Source of the DNA: Desnuesiella massiliensis
Lineage (GTDB): Bacteria > Bacillota > Clostridia > Clostridiales > Clostridiaceae
Length of the DNA stretch: 64,000 nucleotides
Direction: 5' to 3'
Assembly (NCBI RefSeq): GCF_001403615.1
Contig: NZ_LN879454.1
Coordinates: 248,001-312,000, forward strand
Of the stretch, positions 19,081 to 28,605 are shown one piece after another. The notes under the pieces were generated by a model, which was given only the letters and a program-made list of their open reading frames with translations, made no database searches and was not told where the DNA came from. The translations under genes and the position numbers were made by a program. Position 1 is the first letter of the stretch. Each line of letters begins with the position of its first letter.

Positions 19081-21306
19081 ATGAATGAAGTGATTGCCAA
19101 AAGAAGAAAAGACGGAAAAAAGCAAACTTTAAATGATCATACATTTAAGGTGATAGAAGAGGCTCTTAATTTAATTGATGATAAGGAGTTAGAGTTTATC
19201 TCTCATGAGACAGGGTGGAATAAAGAAAAAATAATAGATTTAATATTTTTCTGTACGTATTTTCACGATATAGGTAAAGCAACGGTTGAGTTTTTAAATA
19301 CCATAGAAAATGATGGTAAAAGCTTTCATTCCCTTTATTCTGCAAGTTTATTCTCTAGTGTATCAGACTTTAACTTTAATGAAGAATCTGGAATTAATAT
19401 GTTAATGCTGTGCATACTAACGCATCACTCTGTATTTAATGAAGAAAGTTCATTTAAGACGGTTGGTGATAGCAAGAAGCACAATTTTAGGTTTCTGCCT
19501 TATGCAGAAACATTTTTTTACAGCTATAAGGAAGCTTATAAAAAATATATCAAAAAAGAATGCGAATATAATTTTAAATATGATGTAATTAGTTTAAAAG
19601 ATTTAGGCGATGAAATTGAAACTATTTACGATGATATCAACAACGTAGATAACAAAAAGAAGTATCTATCGCTAAGATTGCTGTACTCTTACGTTTTAGG
19701 AATTGTTAATTTGGCAGATTGGATAGCATCGGCCAAATTTAATAATACTATGCCTTCAATTAAGTTTGATTATTTAATCAATAAAGAGGATGTATGCGAT
19801 AAGCTTGCTAAAGCAATTGGAATTAATAAATTTACGCCAAAGGTCTTTCAAGAACAATTATCAAATCATAAAGGAAGTGTTCTGGTTGAAATACCAACCG
19901 GTGAAGGCAAGACGGAGGGGTCATTTCTCTGGGCAATAAATAATATGAAAAGTGTATATAGCAAAATAATATATACACTGCCAACTCAGACTACATCAAA
20001 TAAACTTTATGAGAGGGCTGTAAATATATTTGAAGATAATTCAGGCCTCTTACATAGTTCTTCTAAAATTTATCTTGAAAAAAAGTATGAATTGGAGAAT
20101 GGAAAAATAGATGATAATTTTGATAGCGATATTTTATTTAGCGTAACCTTTAATAAAGGCTTTACAGTATCAACAATAGATAGCTTGTTTAAATATTTTT
20201 TGAATATAGGAAGATATAATATTGTAATGCTCAATTTCTTAAGGTCCATTATCATAATAGATGAAGTTCATTCATATGATTTTAAACTCATGGGATTTAT
20301 GAAGAGATTTTTGGAGCTTTGTGATAACTATAATATTCCTGTGTGTTTAATGAGTGCGTCTATACCAAATAAAATGAAAGAACTATTGAATATAAATAAG
20401 TTATCTGTTATCAGTGAAGAAAAGCTATTTGAAAAGAAAGCAAACTATATATATAAGATTGATGAAGCATTAGAAGATAATATTGATAAAATTATTGATA
20501 AGTTTAATAAGGGGAAAAATATATTAATAGTTAGAAACAATATTAAGAAATCAGTGGAAACCTTTAAAAACCTTAAAAATAGTGGAATAGAAAACATAAT
20601 ACTTTATAATTCGCAATTTAAAAAGAAAGATAGAGTAGAAAAAGAAAATGAAATATATGAAAAACTAGCAAATAAAGAACATTTCGTACTTGTTGCTACT
20701 CAAGTTGTAGAGATTTCTCTAGATATAGATTTTGATGTAATGTATACAGATAACGCACCTATTGATTCATTAATACAAAGATTTGGAAGAGTAAACAGAA
20801 AGAAAAATATTGATAGATTAGGACAGATATATATATTTAGAGATACAGATATAAAGCCATATTACTCAAGAATGTTGGAAGTAACCTATGAAACAATTGA
20901 AGAAGGTCTATTCACTTTGGGCGAATATACAAAGTGGTTAAATAGAGTATATGATATTTTGTTTAATGACAAGAATATTATTAATGAATTGGAGTGTAAA
21001 TTTAAAGAAGGATATGAAGAGTTTGATAAGAATATCTATAAACTTCATGGAATAGCACAAAGTAAGGATTTGTATGATTTAAGAGATATCGACTCTCCTA
21101 AAAAGGATTATATTCTGATTGAGGATTATTACGAGGCTGACAGTTTCGATTATGAAAATATGATATCATTACCAGCTTATTTAGGAGAAGGGAAACATTT
21201 GTATAAGGGGAAAAATTACAAACAAGGAATCTACTATGATGTTTTAAGTTTAAAATATACTTATGAGGTAGGCGCAGTTATTGAGGATATTGAGCTATTT
21301 ATATAA
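19081..21306 (+). CDS. cas3: Cas3 HD nuclease-helicase
   Basis: Recruited by Cascade to unwind and degrade target DNA. The N-terminal HD domain has His20 (NDHTF), FHDIGKA (H62-D63) and LTHHSVF. The helicase has Walker A IPTGEGKT (near residue 271), Walker B DEVH (near 393), motif III MSASIP, and motif VI QRFGRVNRKK with VATQVVEISLDIDFD before it. All key residues are present at 741 residues, so it should be active. Last gene of the operon; its helicase motifs differ clearly from the truncated cas3 at 22047. Confidence 0.95.
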   Translation: MNEVIAKRRKDGKKQTLNDHTFKVIEEALNLIDDKELEFISHETGWNKEKIIDLIFFCTYFHDIGKATVEFLNTIENDGKSFHSLYSASLFSSVSDFNFNEESGINMLMLCILTHHSVFNEESSFKTVGDSKKHNFRFLPYAETFFYSYKEAYKKYIKKECEYNFKYDVISLKDLGDEIETIYDDINNVDNKKKYLSLRLLYSYVLGIVNLADWIASAKFNNTMPSIKFDYLINKEDVCDKLAKAIGINKFTPKVFQEQLSNHKGSVLVEIPTGEGKTEGSFLWAINNMKSVYSKIIYTLPTQTTSNKLYERAVNIFEDNSGLLHSSSKIYLEKKYELENGKIDDNFDSDILFSVTFNKGFTVSTIDSLFKYFLNIGRYNIVMLNFLRSIIIIDEVHSYDFKLMGFMKRFLELCDNYNIPVCLMSASIPNKMKELLNINKLSVISEEKLFEKKANYIYKIDEALEDNIDKIIDKFNKGKNILIVRNNIKKSVETFKNLKNSGIENIILYNSQFKKKDRVEKENEIYEKLANKEHFVLVATQVVEISLDIDFDVMYTDNAPIDSLIQRFGRVNRKKNIDRLGQIYIFRDTDIKPYYSRMLEVTYETIEEGLFTLGEYTKWLNRVYDILFNDKNIINELECKFKEGYEEFDKNIYKLHGIAQSKDLYDLRDIDSPKKDYILIEDYYEADSFDYENMISLPAYLGEGKHLYKGKNYKQGIYYDVLSLKYTYEVGAVIEDIELFI

Positions 21307-21538
21307 TTAACGTGAGTTTGAAAAATTAAATTATTAGCGGATAAATATGGTTGGAGAAAAACACAAATTAAATGGCATCTTATAGACCTATGAAATATAA
21401 TTTCAGTTAAGCTAGAGTGATGTATTTATATAGTTTTAAGGAAAGTTTTTTATGAAAAAAGCTTTATGAAACCAGCCCAGAAACTATATATTTGCCATAA
21501 GGTTTGTAAAATTTCTATAGCGGTTATTTTCTAATTAA
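21307..21538. other. Short gap between cas3 and mini-array leader
   Basis: No gene or repeat is visible. Unlike the six other L1 leaders, no cas6 remnant can be read before this one; if it was there it has decayed. Confidence 0.4.
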
Positions 21539-21713
21539 TTTTACCAACTACATTGAAGTTTAAATTTCTCTTAAAGTCTTTAAAATATGGGGTTCAGGGG
21601 AATTTTTTTGAATAAAATAAAATAATTCTTGATGCCTGGTAAAAATCAAGTAATCTCTTTATTTTCAGTAGATTTAAGGATGTTATAAAAATAAGGAATA
21701 CTGATTTACAATG
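21539..21713 (+). promoter_or_regulatory. CRISPR leader of mini-array E (decayed)
   Basis: 175-bp L1-type leader with TTTTACCA at 21539 and TGGTAAAA about 105 bp later, the internal hairpin with T run, and the ATTTACAATG end. The -10 region has changed from GATATAAT to GATGTTAT, so its promoter may be weakened. Confidence 0.7.
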
Positions 21714-21810
21714 GATGAACCTTAACATAGGATGTGTTTAAATACCTTAGGAACAAAGATAGTGAGTAACGAAGCCCATTGATGAACCTTAACATAAGAT
21801 GTATTTAAAG
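21714..21810 (+). CRISPR. Mini CRISPR array E, 2 repeats and 1 spacer
   Basis: Repeats at 21714-21743 (GATGAACC, with TGTGTTTAAAT) and 21781-21810 (GATGAACC/ATAAGATG, last base G) enclose one 37-bp spacer. Both repeats deviate from those of other arrays. Confidence 0.85.
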
Positions 21811-21922
21811 TAATTGACAAAATAGCCCTTGAATTAAGGCGTAAAAGCAATGTAAAAATTTGACACGATGCTTTTATAAGAGTTCTATTAAATAATAATA
21901 GAATAGTTTAGATGTTAAATAT
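21811..21922 (+). terminator. Array trailer with terminator hairpin
   Basis: The segment 21811-21900 matches 14411-14500 after the lone repeat. The hairpin AAAAGCA / TGCTTTT (21843-21876) is followed by TATAA. It probably ends array transcription. Confidence 0.55.
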
Positions 21923-22040
21923 CTATTTATCTACAAATCTTCTCATTATAACTGTATTATAGTAGTTTCCGTCTTTGTGAGTACGGTCTTTTACTAGTAA
22001 ACCTTTTTCTATAAATCTATATTTTTTATAGAATTTATTA
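21923..22040 (-). pseudogene. GNAT acetyltransferase C-terminal fragment
   Basis: Minus-strand reading gives FYKKYRFIEKGLLVKDRTHK, then GNYYNTVIMRRFVDK and a stop at 21923-21925: the end of a GNAT enzyme (motif FYxKxxFxxxG). Only about 38 codons remain. The other end abuts the truncated cas3 at about 22040, so two broken genes are joined here. Confidence 0.75.
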
Positions 22041-22046
22041 GCAAAA

Positions 22047-22897
22047 ATAGTGCTTACGATTTTTATAGAAGGCTAAAAGAAGATGAAGATATAATATCAG
22101 AGATTCAGCTCATGACGGGAGATGATAATCCCATAGAAAGAGAAAGGATACTGGATCTAGTTTCCTCAACAGGGGACATCATTTTAGTGGCCACCCAAGT
22201 TATTGAAGCAGGGGTAGATATTGATATGGATATAGGGTATAAGGATATATCCATGATAGATAGTGAAGAGCAGTTTTTAGGAAGAATAAACAGATCCTGT
22301 TTAAAACCAGAAGCAGAGGTGTTCTTTTTTAATTTAGATAAGGCTAGCAGCATTTATAAGCAAGACAAGAGAATGGATCAAGACCTCACTTTAGTTAACG
22401 AAGCTATGATAAAAATATTGGAAGAAAAAGATTTTAATCTATTCTATAAGCTAGTTATTGATAGATTAAAGGTCTTAAAAAGCAATCCCAATGAGTATAA
22501 TATGGTCAACTTTTTTAGTGAAGATGTGGGTAACCTAGAGTTTAAATCAATAGAAGAGAAGATGAAATTAATTGATGAGGACAAAAATGAGATATCCATT
22601 TATCTAAGCAGTACAATAACAAGGAAAGACGGGGAGCTGCTAGATGGTAGTGAAATCTGGGAGGAATATAAAACTTTGCTGATGAAGGATGACATGGAAT
22701 ATGCAGAAAAGAAAGTAAAGCTATCCAAGGTAAGGGCAAAGATGAATAACTTCATATATAAAATAAAAGGCAAGAAAGATTTTGTATATAACGATAGAGT
22801 AGGAGAACTATATTTTATTGAAAACGGAGATGCTTATTTTGAAGATGGAAAACTTAATAAAGAAAAATTTGTTAAGGGGATAGGTGAATTTATTTAA
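22047..22897 (+). pseudogene. Truncated cas3, helicase C-terminal part only
   Basis: Readable from about 22047 (SKNSAYDFYRRLKEDED) to a stop at 22895. It holds the second RecA domain only: VATQVIEAGVDIDMDIGY and motif VI-like FLGRINRSC, then a C-terminal region with a Cas3-like IYxSSTITR segment. The HD domain, Walker A and Walker B are missing, so it cannot be a working helicase. An ATG at 22112 allows an ORF of 261 residues but it has no RBS. The sequence belongs to a different Cas3 branch from the intact gene upstream. The stop lies just ahead of cas4, as expected if cas3-cas4-cas1-cas2 was once one operon. Confidence 0.85.
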
Positions 22898-22898
22898 T

Positions 22899-23393
22899 AT
22901 GAAAGTAAACGGTACGCTAATAAACTATTATTTCCATTGTAAGAGGCAATGCTATCTTCATGGAAACAGGCTTAACCTTGAGGACAACAGTGAGATTGTT
23001 CAGATAGGCAAGGCCATTCACGAGGAAAGACAAGAGAAATCTGATAATACAGAAATAAGCATAGATAATATAAAGCTAGACAAGCTTACTAGTGAATATT
23101 TAGTTGAGGTAAAAAAATCTGATGCAGATGTAGAAGCTTCCAAGTGGCAGTTGTTTTATTACTTAAAGGTTTTAAAGGAAAAAGGCATAGAGAGAAAAGG
23201 TAAGCTGGAATTTGTTGAGAAGAATAAAACAAAAAATAAGGTTTTATACTTTGAACTCACAGAAGATATTCTGAAGGAATTAGAAGTTCATGTAAAAAAT
23301 ATTGAGAACTTGTTGCTTGAAGAGGATATTCCAGAGGTTTTAAATGAGCCTAAGTGCAAGAAGTGCGCTTATTATGAATACTGTTATATTTAG
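22899..23393 (+). CDS. cas4: Cas4 exonuclease, adaptation module
   Basis: Trims prespacers and selects the PAM end. Fe-S cluster cysteines are present: one early (FHCKRQCYLH, residue 12-18) and three in the C-terminal CKKCAYYEYC. The RecB-type nuclease core is compact: GKAIHEERQE near residue 38 and VEVKKSD near 73. The start at 22899 (MKVNGTLINYYFHC) fits the family; an in-frame GTG at 22884 would add five residues. 164 residues is the usual length for Cas4 of type I-B. Confidence 0.93.
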   Translation: MKVNGTLINYYFHCKRQCYLHGNRLNLEDNSEIVQIGKAIHEERQEKSDNTEISIDNIKLDKLTSEYLVEVKKSDADVEASKWQLFYYLKVLKEKGIERKGKLEFVEKNKTKNKVLYFELTEDILKELEVHVKNIENLLLEEDIPEVLNEPKCKKCAYYEYCYI

Positions 23394-23402
23394 GAGGTAG
23401 GA

Positions 23403-24401
23403 ATGGGGAGTACGAGATATATAGCGTCCATGGGCGAATTAACAAGGAAGGATAATTCACTGTGCTTTAGAAAAGATGGTAAGAATGTATATATACCCAT
23501 AGAAGGAACAAAAGAAATATATTGCTTAAATGAAGTTTCTATAAACACAAAGCTTTTAGATTTTTTATCTTCAAACAATATTATAGTGCACTTTTTTAAT
23601 TACCATGAGGGGTATAGCGGAACCTTTTACCCTAGGGATAAGTATAACAGCGGAAGGTTATTGGTAAAACAAGTACAAGCTTTCAGCGAAAAGAGATTAG
23701 ATATAGCAAAGGCTATAGTAAAAGGTATTGGAGTAAATATTTGCGAGGTTTTATATCATTACTATAAACATAATAAAAAAGAGGTAAAGGAAACTATTGA
23801 TTGGATTAAAAATGAGTTTTTTAATAGAGTGGATGGAAGTAGTAATATAAAGGAACTTATGGCTGTAGAGGGAGAAGTGTGGCAGAGATTCTACTCGGAT
23901 TTTAAGTATATACTACCAGAAGATTTTGTAATGAATAAAAGGGTAAAAAGACCACCAGACAATCCGATAAATGCCTTAATATCTTTTGGAAATACACTAT
24001 TATATACAAAGACTATATCTGCTATATATAGAACTCATCTAGATCAAAGAATAAGCTTTTTGCATGAACCCTCAGAAGGAAGGTTTTCATTAAGCTTGGA
24101 CATAAGCGAGGTATTTAAGCCTGTAATAGTTTATAGAACCATTTTTGACTTGGTAAATAATAAAAAACTTAAAGTAGAAAAGCACTTTGAGAAAAAAGTG
24201 AATTACTGCTTATTGAATGAAGAGGGAAGAAACATATTTATAGAAGCCTTTGAAGAAAGAATGGAATCGGTATTCTCACATCCGAAGTTAAAGAGAAAGC
24301 TATCCTACAGAACGGCAATTAAACTAGATTGTTACAAATTGATAAAGTTTATTATAGAGGATAAAGAATTTATCCCATTTAGTTTAAAGGATGGTATGTA
24401 A
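23403..24401 (+). CDS. cas1: Cas1 integrase
   Basis: Metal-dependent integrase of new spacers. The type I-B hallmarks are seen: TRKDNSLCF near the N-terminus, the VEGEVWQRFYSDF motif with the catalytic Glu near residue 158, NALISFGNTLLYT near 197, and HEPSEGRFSLSLDISEVFKP near 222-241 with catalytic His and Asp. 332 residues, RBS TAGGAGG. Overlaps or abuts cas2. Confidence 0.96.
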   Translation: MGSTRYIASMGELTRKDNSLCFRKDGKNVYIPIEGTKEIYCLNEVSINTKLLDFLSSNNIIVHFFNYHEGYSGTFYPRDKYNSGRLLVKQVQAFSEKRLDIAKAIVKGIGVNICEVLYHYYKHNKKEVKETIDWIKNEFFNRVDGSSNIKELMAVEGEVWQRFYSDFKYILPEDFVMNKRVKRPPDNPINALISFGNTLLYTKTISAIYRTHLDQRISFLHEPSEGRFSLSLDISEVFKPVIVYRTIFDLVNNKKLKVEKHFEKKVNYCLLNEEGRNIFIEAFEERMESVFSHPKLKRKLSYRTAIKLDCYKLIKFIIEDKEFIPFSLKDGM

Positions 24402-24402
24402 T

Positions 24403-24693
24403 ATGGGGAAGGACATGAATTATAATTATGCTTTTCTATTCTATGATGTAAAGGAACAAAGGGTACAAAGAGTTTTTAAAGTATGCAAAAAATATTTATC
24501 CCACTTCCAAAAGTCAGTGTTTAGGGGAGAAATATCACCCTCAAAGCTTATACTGCTAAGAAAAGATCTAAACAAGGTAATTGATAAGGATGAAGATTTC
24601 ATATGCATAGTAAAACTTATAAATGGAGAAGTCTTCGGAGAAGAAATAATAGGCAATCAAAGCAATAACACCGGAGAAGATCTAATAATTTAA
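24403..24693 (+). CDS. cas2: Cas2
   Basis: Structural partner of Cas1 in spacer integration. The ferredoxin-fold start NYNYAFLFYDVKEQRVQRVF has the conserved Asp, and SHFQKSVFRGEISPSKLILL matches the strand-helix region. The start could be 24403 (MGKDMNY) or 24415 (MNYNYAF); the GGGGAAGG upstream of the latter is too close for comfort. About 92-96 residues. The leader of array F begins right at its stop. Confidence 0.93.
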   Translation: MGKDMNYNYAFLFYDVKEQRVQRVFKVCKKYLSHFQKSVFRGEISPSKLILLRKDLNKVIDKDEDFICIVKLINGEVFGEEIIGNQSNNTGEDLII

Positions 24694-24869
24694 TTTTACC
24701 AAGTGGCTTATAGAAGAAAAGTGTGGAAAGTCTTGAAAACACAAGGCTCATAAAGGATATTTAAAAAAGATTTTTTTCTCGAGGTCACTTGGTAAAAAAA
24801 ATCATATTGTATTGATTTTACTTAGGTTATGCTATATCATGTATAATTAAGAATGGCTATTTTTCAAGC
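24694..24869 (+). promoter_or_regulatory. CRISPR leader of array F (L2 family)
   Basis: 176-bp leader directly after cas2. It has no cas6 remnant. TTTTACCAAGTG at its start and CACTTGGTAAAA at 24786-24797 form a perfect 12-bp inverted repeat. The interior differs from L1 leaders. The promoter-proximal end is TATAATTAAGAATGGC TATTTTTCAAG (split here for length), defining family L2. Confidence 0.8.
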
Positions 24870-25817
24870 CTTTAACCTTAACATGGGATGTATTTAAATT
24901 TTGTTTTGTAAAGATATATAAAGCTTCCTACCAATCTTTAACCTTAACATGGGATGTATTTAAATCCTGGTCATTAAATAACTGTGAAAAAGATACTAAT
25001 ACTTTAACCTTAACATGGGATGTATTTAAATTCAACCTTTCTGAAATCTCCCAATGCCGGATTGGCTCTTTAACCTTAACATGGGATGTATTTAAATACT
25101 TCTTCGAGTTCATTTTGAATTTGTATTTTGCCACTTTAACCTTAACATGGGATGTATTTAAATAGAAGCAAGTCTCTATTCAAAGCACATTGTATTGCTT
25201 TAACCTTAACATGGGATGTATTTAAATGAGTATTTTCTAATCTTTGCTCTTTTTATATATACTCTTTAACCTTAACATGGGATGTATTTAAATGAAGGAA
25301 TAATTGCAACAAGTGCATGTTTGGGTGGAACTTTAACCTTAACATGGGATGTATTTAAATGCAAGGGAATATGCTTAATGAGAAAGGGATAACAACCTTT
25401 AACCTTAACATGGGATGTATTTAAATACAACACAACGCTCTATTCTACAAGGTTTATAACCTTTAACCTTAACATGGGATGTATTTAAATTCGGTTGAAT
25501 AATGTAGAGCTTATATGCACAGATACTTTAACCTTAACATGGGATGTATTTAAATGACTTATGTTGGACAGAGAAGGGCAGAAAGTTTATATTGAACCTT
25601 AACATGGGATGTATTTAAATGATAATTATTCTCTTCTTCTTGCCACAGTAAAAGGCAATTGAACCTTAACATGGGATGTATTTAAATAAATATCTAGTTT
25701 CGCCTTCAACTTCCTTCTTTCATTGAACCTTAACATGGGATGTATTTAAATTTAAAAATGCTTGTACAATAATTTATTCAAAAACTACTTTAACCTTAAC
25801 ATAGTATGTATTCAAAC
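24870..25817 (+). CRISPR. CRISPR array F, 15 repeats
   Basis: Starts at 24870, 24936, 25002, 25068, 25134, 25198, 25264, 25331, 25397, 25461, 25526, 25591, 25658, 25722 and 25788. Eleven CTTTAACC/ATGGGATG repeats near the leader are followed by three ATTGAACC/ATGGGATG repeats and a decayed final one (ATAGTATGTATTCAAAC). It adjoins the adaptation genes, so it is the most likely active acquisition site. Confidence 0.98.
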
Positions 25818-25836
25818 TTTGGTATTCAATTCATAA

Positions 25837-25958
25837 GGAATGAATTGAATATAGTGGTTAAAGATGATGGGTTATCTCAGTAACGGCTTATATTTTAATA
25901 GATATGGAAATATCGCGAAAACTTATTTGGATATGTATACTGTTTTGCTGAAGATTAA
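25837..25958 (+). pseudogene. cas6 3'-end remnant 4
   Basis: RNELNIVVKDDGLSQ then a stop, and after frameshifts a trace of the YGYCLAKD end (ATACTGTTTTGCTGAAGATTAA). More decayed than remnants 1-3. Directly followed by the leader of array G. Confidence 0.6.
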
Positions 25959-25959
25959 A

Positions 25960-26135
25960 TTTACCAACCTCATTAAAATTTCAATTCTTCTTAAAGCCTT
26001 TAAAATATGGCTTTAAGGGAGATTTTTTTGAATAAAGTAAAACAATGACTGATGCCTGGTAAAAAATCAAGCAATCTCTTTATTTTCAATGGATTTAGGG
26101 ATATAATAAAAACAAAGAATGGCTATTTTTCAGTT
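25960..26135 (+). promoter_or_regulatory. CRISPR leader of array G (hybrid)
   Basis: The first ~140 bp are of L1 type (TTTACCA..., CTTAAAG/CTTTAAG hairpin, TGGTAAA, GATATAATAAAAA), but the last 25 bp before the repeat (AAAGAATGGCTATTTTTCAG) are of L2 type. It looks like a recombinant between two leader families. Confidence 0.75.
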
Positions 26136-27148
26136 CTTGAACCTTAACATGAGATGTATTTAAATGGTGATAGCACTGGCGAAGGTCGGTGCTATTTTAT
26201 TCTTGAACCTTAACATGAGATGTATTTAAATGTAGATGCAGATAATCCAAACTGGATAGTAATTGCTTGAACCTTAACATGAGATGTATTTAAATATGTT
26301 AGATCAAGCAGCAAATATGGAGCAATATAAACTTGAACCTTAACATGAGATGTATTTAAATTCGGAAGTAATCTGTTCAAATGGCTTGTTTATCTTCTTG
26401 AACCTTAATATGAGATGTATTTAAATTCAAACAAGTCTTTATCTACTGCCTGAGACCCATTGCTTGAACCTTAACATGAGATGTATTTAAATGATATAGA
26501 TGAGGTTAATAAGATCATAACAGTAAAGCTTGAACCTTAACATGAGATGTATTTAAATTTAAAGTATTCTCCTGTAAATTGTTTTTCACTATCCCTTGAA
26601 CCTTAACATGAGATGTATTTAAATAACAATAATTATTTTAATTGCAATCATAGTAATTGCTTGAACCTTAACATGAGATGTATTTAAATTTAAATATAAT
26701 CATTGATGATTCTAAATCTTTATAACTTGAACCTTAACATGAGATGTATTTAAATTTACACTCTTATCACTAGGTTTCTCTATAATAATAACTTGAACCT
26801 TAACATAAGATGTATTTAAATTTTTTTATTTCTACTTCACTTACTAAAGCAGATTTCCTTGAACCTTAACATGAGATGTATTTAAATAGTAATTAGGTTT
26901 TGTGATACAAGAATAGCAATATACTTGAACCTTAACATGAGATGTATTTAAATATAATTGATGAATATTATGATGATGATTTTAGTGGCTTGAACCTTAA
27001 CATGAGATGTATTTAAATAGAAGAACTTTATAACCAAGTAATAGCAAAGGTAGGCTTGAACCTTAACATGAGATGTATTTAAATTATCCTGATCCCATGA
27101 CCAAGAGAGCTGCTTCTCCTTTAACCTTAATATAGGATGTATTTAAAT
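26136..27148 (+). CRISPR. CRISPR array G, 16 repeats
   Basis: Sixteen repeats from 26136 to 27119 (starts), nearly all CTTGAACC/ATGAGATG; exceptions are TTAATATGAG at 26397, ATAAGATG at 26792 and a final CTTTAACC/ATATAGGATG at 27119. Confidence 0.98.
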
Positions 27149-27206
27149 CATAATGAATCGATAAATAGCTATTTTGCATTCTAAATCATAAGTAAATGCG
27201 AAAAAT

Positions 27207-27247
27207 AGTCTTAACCATTGATATTGCTTGGTTAAGGCTGTTTTTAT
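27207..27247 (+). terminator. Terminator after array G
   Basis: Stem AGTCTTAACCA / TGGTTAAGGCT (one G-T pair) with an 11-base loop, followed by GTTTTTA. Rho-independent terminator layout. It separates array transcription from the next gene. The remaining 160 bp to 27407 are AT-rich with no other feature seen. Confidence 0.7.
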
Positions 27248-27407
27248 AAGAGAAAATATTGTATCATAAGAAAAAGTAATATAAAGGGGTTAAAAGGTAT
27301 AAAAAGGCTCTATAATGTTAATAATGAAAATAAAAAGTATCAAAATTATAACATTTAGATTATAATTATAGTATAAAAGCTTTTAGGTATAAAAAGAGGT
27401 GATAATA

Positions 27408-28604
27408 ATGAATAGATTGAAGTCATATGAAGTATTTAAACCAGGATTATTTCCAGAATATACTTATGTATCTAGAATGTCATCAGAAGTTATGTTTAGT
27501 TATGAGTTTAGATTAGAGCAAGCTTTAAAGACGCCGGGTTATCTTACTTCAATTATTGGACCATCTAAAACTGGAAAAACTGTTTTATGTGAAAAGGTTA
27601 TAGGGATAGATAATATTGTATCTATAACAGGAAGTGACTTTAAAAAATCGACAGATTTTTGGAATATAGTAGCAATAAAAGTTGGGTTGGCAATTGAAGG
27701 GGAATATTCAAAGGTTAATACTTTAAAAGAAAGTATTAATGATGAGAATATTCAAATAAAAAGCTCAGCATCTAGAGAAAAATATGTATCAAATAAGGAT
27801 TTGGTTATTGATTATTTTAAGGGTAATAATTTGGTTTTAGTTTTGGATGACTTTCATTATGCATCAGAAGAATTACAATTTGATATAGCATATCAATTGA
27901 AAGATGCGATTAGAAAAGAATTTAAGGCAATAGTAATTTCGTTACCGCACAGGGCAGATGATGCAATTAGGAAAAATGCAGATTTAAGTGGAAGATTAAA
28001 CTTAATAAATATAGAGCCATGGAAAATGGAAGAGTTAAAAGAAATTGCGGTAGTCGGGTTTAAAGAGTTAGGCATAGAGATAGAGGATTTAGTTGCAGAA
28101 AGAATAGCAGTTGAAAGCCTTACATCACCACAACTTATGCAGTCTATATGTTTAAACTTATCATTGCTATCAAACATAGATCAAGCTAATAAATTAGACA
28201 CTACTTTGATTGAAAGAAGTTATAAGGCTACTACTGTTAATTTACCGTATAAAGATGTTATTAATAAGCTTCAAGCAGGGCCGTCTACTAGAGGGCAGAA
28301 AAGAAAGAAATATAAAATTAATAGTGGAGATGAACTTGATGTCTATGGAATTGTATTAGAGGCAATTGCATTAGATCCGCCTTTAATTAGTATAACAATT
28401 GATGAATTAAAAGATAGAGTTGATGAATTGATAGAAAATTCTAATGATAAGCTTGATAAAAATAAACTTAAAACAACATTAGAGGCAATCCAGGATATTA
28501 TGACTAATAGTGCAGCGATATATCAAGTGTTTGAATGGAAGGATGATCAAATTTATATTGTTGAACCATTGTTTTTGTTTTATATTAGATGGGGAGTAAA
28601 ATAA
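27408..28604 (+). CDS. AAA/STAND-like P-loop ATPase, candidate defence sensor
   Basis: A 398-residue ATPase. Walker A GPSKTGKT at about residues 51-58, Walker B LVLVLDDFHY at about 142-151, followed by a likely sensor region (AIVISLPHRADDA) and a helical lid (IEPWKMEELKEIAVVGF). The pattern is that of ORC/STAND-type ATPases used as sensors or regulators. The C-terminal ~110 residues look like a winged helix (residues 305-398). The start at 27408 has AGAGGTGA upstream; the ORF is open a few codons earlier. One base separates it from a predicted nuclease gene, so the two should work together. No family name can be given from sequence alone. Confidence 0.75.
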   Translation: MNRLKSYEVFKPGLFPEYTYVSRMSSEVMFSYEFRLEQALKTPGYLTSIIGPSKTGKTVLCEKVIGIDNIVSITGSDFKKSTDFWNIVAIKVGLAIEGEYSKVNTLKESINDENIQIKSSASREKYVSNKDLVIDYFKGNNLVLVLDDFHYASEELQFDIAYQLKDAIRKEFKAIVISLPHRADDAIRKNADLSGRLNLINIEPWKMEELKEIAVVGFKELGIEIEDLVAERIAVESLTSPQLMQSICLNLSLLSNIDQANKLDTTLIERSYKATTVNLPYKDVINKLQAGPSTRGQKRKKYKINSGDELDVYGIVLEAIALDPPLISITIDELKDRVDELIENSNDKLDKNKLKTTLEAIQDIMTNSAAIYQVFEWKDDQIYIVEPLFLFYIRWGVK

Positions 28605-28605
28605 A

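Noticed and set aside
22112..22897. An independent helicase gene starting at the ATG at 22112
   Set aside because: The reading frame continues upstream with Cas3-like sequence and the first helicase domain is missing; it is a truncated cas3.
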